Shown here piece after piece: positions 27,069 through 39,446 of a stretch of 64,000 nt of DNA (positions are counted from its first letter, which is position 1; each line of letters starts with the position of its first letter). The notes under the pieces are model-generated. The model was not told the origin of the DNA and did not search any database. It worked only from the letters and a program-made list of their open reading frames with translations. The stretch covers positions 1 to 64,000 of the forward strand of contig NZ_CAJAXH010000021.1 of NCBI RefSeq assembly GCF_903946935.1, given 5' to 3'. The stretch comes from an uncultured Thiodictyon sp. (GTDB lineage Bacteria > Pseudomonadota > Gammaproteobacteria > Chromatiales > Chromatiaceae). The translations under genes and the position numbers were made by a program.

Positions 27069-28364
27069 TTACACAGGCAGCAGCGGCGACAGCCAGCGCC
27101 CGAACTGCCCCGGCTGGCGGGTTTGAATGAGTACGGTGCCAGGCCCGTGGAAGCGGCAGACGATGTTCTCGCCCGAGGTGAAGGCGGCAACCAGCCCGGG
27201 ATTGCCAAGCTCCAGGCCATACTGCATGGACTGTGACCAAGCGACCAGGTGCCCGTTATCGATGATCTTTTGCTCGCCCGGCCCCAGACGCAGCGCATGA
27301 ATTGCGCCGAAGGACTCCAGAAACACCACCCCTTGCCCCTGCGCCTTGAGGATGAAAAAGCCGCCGCCGCTGAACAGCCCCTTGGCGATGTTCTGCATCT
27401 TGCTGCTGATCTCCACCCCCTGGGAGCAGGCGAGAAAATTGCCGTGCGCAATCACCAGTCCGTCCGCCGGTTGGACCTCCACCGCAGCGATGTCGCCCGG
27501 CGTGGCCGGGGCGAAATAGACCGAGCCGGGACCGCGGGTGGCGGTCAGGGTCTGGAGAAAAAAGCTCTCCCCGCTCACCATGCGGGTGAGTCCGCTGAGT
27601 AGCCCGCCCTGGGTGGTGCTGTCGACTGCCAGTGTCGGGCTCATGGCGACCATGGCATCGGACTGCGCCTTGAGCTGCTGGCCCTGCGGCAGGTCGACCC
27701 TGGCGAGTGCGAAGGCGCCGCGATAGAGGATCGCGTAATCGAGACCGGACGCCGGTGAATGCACCGTCTCCCCCTCGCTCGCCGCTGCCCGGGACTCGGG
27801 CTGAGGCGGCGGCACCGCGCTGGTCTCCTCCTGACCGCCCCCGATGTCGACCCCGAAGTGACTCGCCAGGGGTCCCAGTCCGCCGGCAAAGCCCTGGGCG
27901 ACGGCCCGGAATTTCCACCCGTCCTGATGCCGGTAGACCTCGCACAGGATCAGTGCGGCCTCCTGCATACCGCCGGTCGGTGGACTGAACCGGGCCAACT
28001 CGGACCCCGCCGCATCCCGCACCCGGACCTCGATCCGGCGCGCCTGGGCGAATGAACCGCCGCCATACAGCGTGAGACAGACGGCGACCTTCGTCACCGC
28101 CGGGGAAAGCGCGCCAGGGACGATCCGCAGCCGTCGCTGCGCCGCTGCCACCTCGCTCAAGGCCACGCCGCCGCAGGGCGAACGCGGGCTGTTGTAGAAA
28201 ACAAAATCCTCGTCCGCGCCGACCCGCCCGCCGGTCTGCAAGAGGAACGCGCTGGCATCGACGTCCTTGCCGGCGGGCTTTTCGGGTTCCCAGAACACGT
28301 CCACCACGATCTCGATCGTGGCCGGTAGCCGCAGGTTACCGCCTGGTTGAAGTTCGGTGGCCAT
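27069..28364 (-). CDS. TerD domain fused to AIM24-family domain
   Basis: Start at 28364: MATELQPGGNLRLPATIEIVVDVFW..KDVDASAFLL..GWKFRAVAQGFAGGLGPLASHFGVDI, then LDYAILYRGAFALARVDLPQGQQLKAQSDAMVAM..GESFFLQTLTATRGPG. Confidence 0.85.
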   Translation of the reverse strand: MATELQPGGNLRLPATIEIVVDVFWEPEKPAGKDVDASAFLLQTGGRVGADEDFVFYNSPRSPCGGVALSEVAAAQRRLRIVPGALSPAVTKVAVCLTLYGGGSFAQARRIEVRVRDAAGSELARFSPPTGGMQEAALILCEVYRHQDGWKFRAVAQGFAGGLGPLASHFGVDIGGGQEETSAVPPPQPESRAAASEGETVHSPASGLDYAILYRGAFALARVDLPQGQQLKAQSDAMVAMSPTLAVDSTTQGGLLSGLTRMVSGESFFLQTLTATRGPGSVYFAPATPGDIAAVEVQPADGLVIAHGNFLACSQGVEISSKMQNIAKGLFSGGGFFILKAQGQGVVFLESFGAIHALRLGPGEQKIIDNGHLVAWSQSMQYGLELGNPGLVAAFTSGENIVCRFHGPGTVLIQTRQPGQFGRWLSPLLPV

Positions 28365-28368
28365 GGCG

Positions 28369-29094
28369 TCAGCTACTGCTACGGCTGGGCAGCAAGCGGC
28401 TGACCCAGGACCCGAAGGCCTTCGGGTTGCGGCTCTGGATATAGACGGTGCCGGGGCCGCTGAAGCGGCACACCAGGCCCTCGCCCGAGGTGAAGCTGGA
28501 CATCCAGCCGGAGCTGGCCTTCTCCAGAGCGTAGTGCATCCCCTCCGGCCAGGCGACCAGATGGCCATTGTCGACGATCATCTCCTCGCCGGCCGGGACC
28601 ACCAGTGGATGGATGGACCCATAGCTCTCGACGAACACCATCCCGCGCCCGGAGGCCTTCAGGACGAACAGTCCCTCGCCGCTGAACAGCCCACGGGTGA
28701 GGTTTTGCGCGGTGGTGGAGATCTGCACGCCCTCGCTGGCGGCAAGAAAGCCGTCTTTTTGCAGGATATAGGACTGGGTGCCGTCCAGATGAATCGGCAG
28801 CAGGTCGCCCGGTTGGGCCGGGGCGAGCAGCGCGGTTCCGGCCCCGCGCGACGCCTTCAGGGTCTGGAAGAAAAAGCTCTCGCCGCTGAACATCCGCCCG
28901 AGCCCGCCCAGCAAACCGCCTTCCAGTTTTCCCTCCACGTCGACCGTCGGGTCCATCGCCACCATGGCGTCCGACTGCGCCTTGATCGCCTGCTTGGCGT
29001 TCAGATGGACCTCCAGCAGCGCGAAGGCACCGCGGTAAAGCACCCGAAAGGTCAGGTCCTCGAGCGTTTGCAGATCGGCTGAAGTCGCTGCCAT
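28369..29094 (-). CDS. AIM24-family (TIGR00266-like) protein
   Basis: 241 aa, LTFRVLYRGAFALLEVHLNAKQAIKAQSDAMVAMDPTVDVEGKLEGGLLGGLGRMFSGESFFFQTLKASRG. Confidence 0.88.
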   Translation of the reverse strand: MAATSADLQTLEDLTFRVLYRGAFALLEVHLNAKQAIKAQSDAMVAMDPTVDVEGKLEGGLLGGLGRMFSGESFFFQTLKASRGAGTALLAPAQPGDLLPIHLDGTQSYILQKDGFLAASEGVQISTTAQNLTRGLFSGEGLFVLKASGRGMVFVESYGSIHPLVVPAGEEMIVDNGHLVAWPEGMHYALEKASSGWMSSFTSGEGLVCRFSGPGTVYIQSRNPKAFGSWVSRLLPSRSSS

Positions 29095-29132
29095 AGGAAT
29101 TTCCTAAGTAATTAAGGCTGGATAGCGGATGA

Positions 29133-29603
29133 TCAGGTCGCAAACAGGCCCTCCAGGCGGGCGCGATACCCGGCTGCCTCGGCTGCCTGCTCGGCCGGTG
29201 CCCAGGGCGCCAGCTCCTCCGGCAGGAGCGGACGGTAAGGCCCGGCCTTGGCCTCCAGAAAGACCGTCCCCGACGCCAGGCAGACCAGAGAGTGATACTG
29301 ACCCGCCGGGATATCAATCCCAAAGGCGTCGCTGCCGACCGCGAGCAGCGCAGTCTCGGTGACCTGGCCCGCCTCGTCAAAGAAAATCATGCCCATGCGC
29401 CCCCGCAGCAGCACCATCAGCTCCTCTTTTTCCGGGTCCAGGTGCCGATGCGGTCGGATGTAGGTACACGGCTCCAGCGCGTTGAGCAGCCGGTTGCAGC
29501 GCGACGCGTCCGACGGGTGGAAGTTGTAGTTCTTGCGCTGCCGCGGGCTGGCCTGGGCCTCGCCACTGACCTGTGCGAGCAGCGTGTCGGTGATGAGCTT
29601 CAT
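29133..29603 (-). CDS. WbuC-family cupin-fold protein
   Basis: 156 aa; MKLITDTLLAQV..SDASRCNRLLNALEPCTYIRPHRHLDPEKEELMVLLRGRMGMIFFDE. Confidence 0.8.
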   Translation of the reverse strand: MKLITDTLLAQVSGEAQASPRQRKNYNFHPSDASRCNRLLNALEPCTYIRPHRHLDPEKEELMVLLRGRMGMIFFDEAGQVTETALLAVGSDAFGIDIPAGQYHSLVCLASGTVFLEAKAGPYRPLLPEELAPWAPAEQAAEAAGYRARLEGLFAT

Positions 29604-29820
29604 GGTTTGTTCCAGTCAGTCAATGATGGTTTCGCGGCGGCCGGCCTCGGCCTGGATCGTCTCGCCCGGCCCCGGTGCGCGATGCCGCTACCGGCGACGT
29701 GATCTTGAGCGCGCTGAACAAGTCCTTCGCCGACTGGCTGGTGGAGCACCAGCGCCTGTTGGCCGCGGCCCCGCAGGGAGCGCTCGACGACTTCATGACG
29801 GATCGGGACCAAACGGACCG

Positions 29821-29973
29821 CTGCGGGCCGCGCTCTACTCCCTTGGCAAGCCCTTGGCACCCCTTGACCTCATGATCGCCGCCCACGCCCTGGCCGAGGG
29901 GGTAATCCTCATTACTGCCGATCGTGCCTTCTCCCAGGTTCCTGGCCTCTGCGTGCAGGATTACGATCAGTGA
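29821..29973 (+). pseudogene. C-terminal remnant of a PIN-domain (VapC-like) toxin
   Basis: LYSLGKPLAPLDLMIAAHALAEGVILITADRAFSQVPGLCVQDYDQ matches VapC C-terminal pattern (PLDxxIAAHAL..T.D..F..VPGL); no intact upstream half. Confidence 0.55.
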
Positions 29974-29991
29974 TGAGCACAGTCGCCGAAT

Positions 29992-30318
29992 TTAAGTTCC
30001 GGACGTTTCCGATTCCGGCGCTGGTGCCAGGCTCTTCAAGCGCAGATGCAGCGCCGCCTTGGCCAGCAGGTGCGCGCTCACCGGTGCGGTGATGAACAGA
30101 AACAGGGTTACCAATAGCTCGTGCAGGCTGAGTCCCGTGCCGCGGGTACTGAACCACAGCGAGGAGGCCAGCAGCAGGCTGCCGACACCTAGCGTAGTCG
30201 CCTTGGTGGGGCCGTGCAGGCGGCAGTAAAAGTCCTTGAGCCGCACGAGTCCCAGCGCGCCGATGAAGGTGAATAGGGCGCCGGTCAGGATCAGGATGGA
30301 GGTCAATAGCTCGATCAT
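29992..30318 (-). CDS. mnhG: Na+/H+ antiporter subunit G (MnhG/MrpG)
   Basis: MIELLTSILILTGALFTFIGALGLVRLKDFYCRLHGPTKATTLGVG. Confidence 0.9.
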   Translation of the reverse strand: MIELLTSILILTGALFTFIGALGLVRLKDFYCRLHGPTKATTLGVGSLLLASSLWFSTRGTGLSLHELLVTLFLFITAPVSAHLLAKAALHLRLKSLAPAPESETSGT

Positions 30319-30329
30319 TGCGTGCTTGC

Positions 30330-30599
30330 CTATTCGATGATATCGCCGCGCAGCAGGTATTTGCACAGTGCCACCGTGCCGACGAAGCCCATCAGTGCGA
30401 TCAGGATGGCGGCCTCGAAATAGACCGCGCTGTCCTGCGCGATGCCGAAGAGCACCAGGAGCGCGATGGCATTCACGGCCAGGGTGTCGAGTGCGAGGAT
30501 ACGGTCCGGGACGCTGGGGCCGATCAAGAGCCGCCACAGGGTCAAGGTGAAGGCGGTCCCGACCAAGGCGAATGCAATGGGGATGGCGATGCTCAACAT
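30330..30599 (-). CDS. mnhF: Na+/H+ antiporter subunit F (MnhF/MrpF)
   Basis: 89 aa, LWRLLIGPSVPDRILALDTLAVNAIALLVLFGI. Confidence 0.9.
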   Translation of the reverse strand: MLSIAIPIAFALVGTAFTLTLWRLLIGPSVPDRILALDTLAVNAIALLVLFGIAQDSAVYFEAAILIALMGFVGTVALCKYLLRGDIIE

Positions 30600-31087
30600 G
30601 GGTCGAATACCTGCCGCAACGGGGCCTCATAACGGGTCTTGATGGTGGCGATCAGCGCGGCCGGGTCGGCCAGGTCGAGTGCGTGGACCAGCAGGGTGCG
30701 CCGATCCTGGGTCAAATGGGCGGAGACGGTGCCCGGGGTCAAACAGATGGCGTTGGCCAGCAGGCTGATGGCGAGTTCCGATTGAAGGTCCAGCGGGACC
30801 TGCACGAACCCAGGCCGCAGCCGCGCCGGCCCGCGCAGGATCAGCCAGGCCACCCGCAGGTTGGCGGCCACGATGTCGTGGAGCATCAGGGCGCCGAAGC
30901 CGAGTAGGGTCAGCGGGCGGCGGACCAGGACCCGTTCAGGCCAGAAGCGCAGGCTGAAGAGCGGGATCGTTAGGCCCAGGAACAGGCCCAGCAGGACCTG
31001 CCCCGGTTCCAGGCTGTTGACCAGCAGGAGCCAGATCGCGGTCAGGGTCGGGGTCAGGATGGGGTGCGGCAGCAGGCGACGGATCAT
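30593..31087 (-). CDS. mnhE: Na+/H+ antiporter subunit E (MnhE/MrpE)
   Basis: 164 aa, HDIVAANLRVAWLIL..NAICLTPGTVSAHLTQDRRTLLVHAL. Confidence 0.9.
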   Translation of the reverse strand: MIRRLLPHPILTPTLTAIWLLLVNSLEPGQVLLGLFLGLTIPLFSLRFWPERVLVRRPLTLLGFGALMLHDIVAANLRVAWLILRGPARLRPGFVQVPLDLQSELAISLLANAICLTPGTVSAHLTQDRRTLLVHALDLADPAALIATIKTRYEAPLRQVFDPC

Positions 31088-32586
31088 GGCCTTGCTCCGC
31101 CGCGTGGTCCCAGGACCGCCTGCACATAGCCAGCCGGGTGCAGCAGTTGCCGGGCGATGGCGTCGGTGTAGTCGTTGAGCGGGCCGGCCCAGAGGGTCAT
31201 GGCCACACCCAGGGCGAGCAATCCGGCGACCAGACCCAGCGCGGCCCCCGGGGGGGTTGGCGTATCCGCCGCGGGCGCCGAGTCGATGGTCTTATAAAAC
31301 AGCCGACTGCCGCTGCGCGCCAGGGCCATCAAGGCCAGTAGCCCGCCGACCAGCACGACCCCCAGCACCCAGGGCGCCGACGGCCGATCGAGCGCCGCGC
31401 GCAGGATGAGGAACTTGCCGATAAAGCCGGAGAGCGGCGGCAGCCCGGCCATCGCGATGGCGCACAGAAAAAACAGCACCCCCAGCACCCAGTGCCGACC
31501 CAGCACCGGGCCGGGTTCCAGCCGGTCGGCCAGGTCCCCCCGCTGGCCGGCGATCTGGTCGGCGAGCAGGAACAGGGCCGCCGCCGCGAAGGTGCTGTGC
31601 GGCAGGTAATAGAGCCCGGCAGCGATCCCCGCCGCGCTACCCAGGCCAAAGGCGGTGAGCAAGGTGCCGACCGAGGCGAGCACCAGATAAGCGACCTGCG
31701 CCCGCAGCCGGTCGCTCCCGGTCGCGCCGATCATGCCGACCGCCAGGGTCAGCAGTGCCAGCGGCAGGAGCCAGTCAATGATGAGTGCGCCGCCGAAGAC
31801 CAGGGTGGAGAGTCGCAGGATGGCATAGGCCCCGACCTTGGTCATGATGGCGAACAGTGCCGCCACCGGCGCGCTGGTGTTGGCATAGGCGCCCGGCAGC
31901 CAGAGCGAGAGCGGCACCAGCGCCGCCTTGAGCGCAAAGACCCCGAACAGCAATAGGCCGGCGGCGCGCACCAACGGCAGTCGATCGGGGCTCACGGCCG
32001 CCACCTGCACCGCCAGGTCGGCCAGGTTGAGCGTGCCGAGCAGGCCATAGAACAGCCCGGCCGCGATCAGGAACAGGGCCGAGCCGGCCAGGTTGATGAC
32101 CACATAGTGCAGGGCAGCGCGGGTGCGCAGCCGCCCGCCGCCATGCAGCAGCAGGCCGTAAGAGGCGATCAGCAGGACCTCGAAGAAGACGAACAGGTTG
32201 AACAGGTCGCCGGTCAGGAAGGCCCCGTTGAGTCCGAACAGCTCCAGTTGAAAGAGCACATGGAAGTGCCGGCCCGCCCGGTCGGTGCCGAGGCTCCCGT
32301 AGGCCAGTGCAAAGAGTGCCAGCAGGGCGGTGGTGACCAGCAACCAGGCGGCCAGGCGATCCGCCACCAGGCAGATGCCGAAGGGTGCCGGCCAGTTTCC
32401 GAGCGCATAGACCAGGATGTCGCCATCCGCCACCGCGCGGGTCAGCAGCAGAGCCAGCGCCAATTGCCCGAGCACCGCGGCCAGGGCGAGGCCCCGCCGC
32501 CAACGCAGGTCCATGCCCCGCAACAGGAGCAGCAAGATGCCCGCCAACAGGGGCAGCAGGAGCGGGGCGATGACCAGGTGACTCAT
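31084..32586 (-). CDS. mnhD: Na+/H+ antiporter subunit D (MnhD/MrpD)
   Basis: 500-aa multi-TM ORF; ELFGLNGAFLTGDLFNLFVFFEVLLIASYGLLLHG, PLSLWLPGAYANTSAPVAALFAIMTKVGAYAILR. Confidence 0.92.
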   Translation of the reverse strand: MSHLVIAPLLLPLLAGILLLLLRGMDLRWRRGLALAAVLGQLALALLLTRAVADGDILVYALGNWPAPFGICLVADRLAAWLLVTTALLALFALAYGSLGTDRAGRHFHVLFQLELFGLNGAFLTGDLFNLFVFFEVLLIASYGLLLHGGGRLRTRAALHYVVINLAGSALFLIAAGLFYGLLGTLNLADLAVQVAAVSPDRLPLVRAAGLLLFGVFALKAALVPLSLWLPGAYANTSAPVAALFAIMTKVGAYAILRLSTLVFGGALIIDWLLPLALLTLAVGMIGATGSDRLRAQVAYLVLASVGTLLTAFGLGSAAGIAAGLYYLPHSTFAAAALFLLADQIAGQRGDLADRLEPGPVLGRHWVLGVLFFLCAIAMAGLPPLSGFIGKFLILRAALDRPSAPWVLGVVLVGGLLALMALARSGSRLFYKTIDSAPAADTPTPPGAALGLVAGLLALGVAMTLWAGPLNDYTDAIARQLLHPAGYVQAVLGPRGGARP

Positions 32587-32602
32587 CCTGGGCCCCCCAA
32601 TC

Positions 32603-32732
32603 GCTCACGCCAAGACGCCAAGACGCCAAGTAAGAAAGACGCGCCTGCGCTAGTCCAATCGCCGGGCCGGTGAGTGGCGTAACCTGGATATCGCGCCGAA
32701 AAAACTTGGCGTGCTTGGCGTCTTGGCGTGAG
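32603..32732. repeat. Family A element, copy 3
   Basis: GCTCACGCCAAGACGCCAAGACGCCAAG ... CTTGGCGTGCTTGGCGTCTTGGCGTGAG. Confidence 0.92.
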
Positions 32733-32749
32733 AACGGTCTTTTTCCGGC

Positions 32750-33099
32750 TCATGAATCAGTGTCCCGAACCTCAGGTTCATGCAAGCCATCCACATGATC
32801 ATTGCCCAACTCGGCCCGCGCCTTGAGCGCCAGCATGATGACAAAGGCGGTCATGGCGAAGCCGATGACGATAGCGGTGAGGACCAGTGCCTGGGGCAGG
32901 GGGTCGGTATAGCCCGCGGCCGTCGCCGTGACGATCGGCGGCCGGCCGATCTGAAGCCGCCCCATGGCGAATAGAAAGAGGTTCACCGCGTAGGACAGCA
33001 GGCTCAGACCCAGTACCACCGGGAAGGTGCGGGCGCGCAGCAGCAGATAGACACCGGCGGCGGTCAGCAGTCCGATCATGAGTGCGAGCAGGGCCTCCA

Positions 33100-33100
<1 letters not shown>
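32750..33100 (-). CDS. mnhC: Na+/H+ antiporter subunit C (MnhC/MrpC)
   Basis: NuoK-like 116 aa: VVLGLSLLSYAVNLFLFAMG..DPLPQALVLTAIVIGFAMTAFVIMLALK. Confidence 0.92.
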
Positions 33101-35901
<2,801 letters not shown>

Positions 35902-36166
35902 GGGACAGTCCGGGGCACGGGCTTCTCGGTCGGTTGGTCAGGACCCGATTCTAACTGACGCACGCGGCGTGCCGGAGATATTCCCCCCGAACCCGTGGGA
36001 GCGGCTTGCGCCGCGACGGACCCGCGGGAACCAGCGAATGGAGTCCAAGGCTTCAGCCTTGGCGCCCTCATCCAAGGGGTAGGGTCCGCTGTGCGGACCG
36101 ATTGCCGCTTCCGGGAGTGTTCGTCTTCGGTTAGTCTATCCAAAAGCAGTCCACCGGATCAGGGAT

Positions 36167-39143
36167 ATGCCACCCACCGCCGAGCCAGCCAGCCGCCGCC
36201 CGCCGCCCCATCCGTTCCGGATCTTCCTCGCCTCCCCCGGCGATGTCGCCCACGAGCGCCAGATCGTGCGCGAGGTCATTGACCAGGTGCGGATGGAACT
36301 GCGCTTCTGCGACCGGCTGGACCTGAAACTCATCGCCTGGGATCAGCCTGGCGCCGCCGTGGCCATGCAGGCGGGCCTGACCCCCCAGGAGGCGATCGAC
36401 CGCGGCCTGCCCCGACCCTGTGAGTGCGACCTGGTCTTGGCCCTGTTCTGGGGGCGGATGGGCACGCCCCTCGCGTCCGACTACCGCAGGCCCGACGGCT
36501 CCCCCTATGCGTCCGGCAGCGAATGGGAATACCGCAATGCACTGGAGGGCTTTCGCGCGCACGGCCGGCCCGCGGTCTGGCTGTTTCGTCGCACGCAGCG
36601 GCCGACCGTCCAGCTCGGCGATCCCGCCCTACAGGAGCTTGAGGAACAGTGGCAGGCGGTTGAGCGCTTCGTGGCCGCGGAACGCAACAACCCCGACGGC
36701 TCCATCGCCAGCGGCATCAATCGCTACCAGACCCCCGAAGCCTTCGCCACCCTGCTCGAGCGGCTGCTGCGCGACCACCTGGAGCGGCTCGTCAGTACAC
36801 TGGATCAGGCGCCCGCGTCGGCTGACGGCGCGGCGGACGCCGACGCGCCCGTCACCGCCGAGCCCGCCTACCGGGGCGACCCCTACCCGGGCCTCGCCGC
36901 CTTCACCCCGGAGCAGGCGCCGATCTTTTTCGGCCGCGACGCGCCGGTCGACCAACTCTCGGCACTGCTCAAAGACCCCCGCACTCGCTTTGCCGTCGTG
37001 GTCGGGCTGTCCGGGGCCGGCAAGTCGTCCCTGGTCGCGGCGGGGCTGATCCCGCGGCTGCGCGAGGGGCTGATTGGCGGTGCGCCCTGGGTGGACTGCC
37101 GCTTCACCCCGGCGGAGCGCGGGCGCGACCCCTTTCTCTCACTCGCCTGGGCACTCAAGGGGTACCTGCCGGGCGAGGGCGGCACCGTGGCGGACCTGGC
37201 CCGCGACCTGCAAACCGACCCGGGGCGGTTCGGCGCCGCTGCCGCAACCCTGTTGGCGGGCCGTCCGGCAGGGGCGGAACTGTTGCTCTACATCGACCAG
37301 TTGGAAGAGCTGTTCGTCCAGACCGACCCCGTGCTCACCGCCGATTTCGTCGCCCTCCTGAGCCGCGCCGCGGACCTGCCCCGGGTGCGCTGCCTGGCGA
37401 CCCTGCGCGCGGACTTCTACGCCGCCGCCTGCGCTGAGGCGGGACTGGCCGCGCTGCTGCGCCGCGACCGCGGCACCCTCCCGCTGGACCCGCCGGGCCG
37501 CCCGGCCCTGGCGGCCATGATCGCCCGCCCGGCGCGTGCGGTCGGGCTCGAGCTGGAGGAGGGGCTCACGGACCGCATCCTGGAGGACGCCAGGGGGTCT
37601 GCCGCCGGGCCGGGCACCCTGGCCCTGACCGCCTTTGCACTCAACGAACTGTATCGACTGGGCGGGGCGGCCGGGCGCCTGACACAGGCCGATTACACCG
37701 CCATCGGCGGCATCGACGGTGCCGTGCGCCTCTGTGCCGAGAAGTGGCTCGGTGATCTGGGTCAGGTCCCCGACGCGGCCCTGGGGGACCTGTTCGAGCA
37801 CCTGGTGGAGGTTGACGAACAGGAGATCGCCACCCGCCGCCGCGCCCCCCAAGCCGACCTGCCGCCCGCCTCCCGGCCCCTGGCCGACGCCCTGACCAGG
37901 GCGCGTCTGCTCACCGCCGGGCGCGGTGCGGACGAGGCCCCCACCCTGGAACTGGCGCACGAGAGCCTGCTGCGCGCCTGGCCGCGGCTGGCGGACTGGG
38001 TCCGCGACCATGCCGAGGCCCTGCGCGCCCGCCGCGACCTGGAGCGTGCCGCGGCCGAATGGCAGGCCGCCCGGCGTCCTGCAACTGACCTGCGGGTCGG
38101 CCCCCAGCTCAAGCGCTACCGGGGCGCGCCGCCGCCGCGTTCCCAGCTGGCCGCGGACTATCTGCGCGCCTGCGGTCGGCGGGTGAGGCGGGGGCGGGTG
38201 CTGGGAACCCTGGGCCTGGTCCTGCTCGGCGGCATCGTGTTGGTCTGGAACCACATCAACCAGCCCACCGGCTATCCGCCCTCCCTGATGGCCAAGGGCC
38301 TGGCCGTCCAACTTGGGCTTGGGCGCCTGCCCGGGCCGCTGCGGCTGCTGCATGAGCCGGAGGTTGTCGCCATCCCGGGGGGGGGCCTTCCGGATGGGCG
38401 ACGGTATCGGCGATGGCTTTGAGGACGAGCGGCCGGTTCATGAGGTGACCATCGCGCCCTTCGAGCTTGGCCGGACCGAGGTCACCTTCGAGGACTACGA
38501 TCTCTTCGCCGCCGCCACCGGCCGGACCCGGCCGGGCGACGAGGGCTGGGGACGCGCTCAACGACCGGTTATCAACGTCTCTTGGGAGGAGGCGAGCGCC
38601 TATGCCGCCTGGCTTGCCAAGATCACCGGTCGCGCCTGGCGGCTGCCGAGCGAGGCCGAGTGGGAATATGCCGCCCGCGCCGGGACCACCAAGGCCCGCT
38701 GGTACGAGGAGACCGAGGGGGCGGAGGCCGAGCCCTGCCGGTTCATGAATGGGCAGGACCAGAGCCTCGATCGGTCAAGCTATTTTTCGGCGAGCACAAA
38801 AAAAATGTACGCAAGTCAGGACCTATGGAAGCCCTTCGATTGTGACGACCATTTCGTCAATACCGCCCCGGTCGCCACCTACCAGCCCAATCCGTGGGGC
38901 CTGTACGACATGCTGGGCAATGTCTGGGAATGGGTGGCCGACTGTCATTACGGGTACGCGGACGCCCCCAAAGACGGCGTGGCGGATACAGAGGATGGCG
39001 AAAGCAAGAACTGTGCCGTCCGGGTGCTGCGCGGCGGCTCCTGGAACTACGAGGGCCGCAACCTACGCGCCGCCGTCCGTGACGGGTACGCGCCGGGCAA
39101 CCGCGCCTACGGCCTCGGTCTGCGTCTCGCCAGATCACTTTGA
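36167..39143 (+). pseudogene. DUF4062-STAND NTPase-TM-FGE-sulfatase-fold protein, frameshifted at a G9 tract
   Basis: Frame 2 ORF 36167-38422: FRIFLASPGDVAHERQIVREVI (DUF4062), YPGLAAFTPEQAPIFFGRDAPVDQL..VVVGLSGAGKSSLVAAGLIPRL (STAND Walker A), LLYIDQLEELF, TM GTLGLVLLGGIVLVW; FGE continues in another frame to 39143: AFRMGDGIGDGFEDERPVHEVTIAPFELGRTEVTFEDYDLF..RVLRGGSWNYEGRNLRAAVRD. Confidence 0.85.
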
Positions 39144-39315
39144 TTTTTTCCTCTTGACTTTTTCCCTTTTATGCTTTCTCTTTTTCCTGGTTCCCATGCC
39201 CCGCGCCTCTTGCCTCTCGTTCCCACGCTCCGCGTGGGAATGCATCCCAGGACGCTCCGCGTCCAGTGATCAGGCGCCCCGCACCCCATCCATGGGTTAA
39301 CCCAAATCCGGAATT

Positions 39316-39446
39316 GCTCACGCCAAGGCGCCAAGACGCCAAGAAAAATCAAGAGCATGTGGACAGCATCCGAATCACCCGACGGGTGAGTCACCAAGCG
39401 GCGATAACGCATTGAAGCCCTTGGCGAGCTTGGCGCCTTGGCGTGA
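39316..39446. repeat. Family A element, copy 4
   Basis: GCTCACGCCAAGGCGCCAAGACGCCAAG ... CTTGGCGAGCTTGGCGCCTTGGCGTGAG. Confidence 0.92.

Noticed and set aside
37139-38353. 404-aa ORF antisense to the STAND NTPase
   Set aside because: Gln/Gly-rich mirror translation, no start context, opposite strand has Walker A and recognisable domains.
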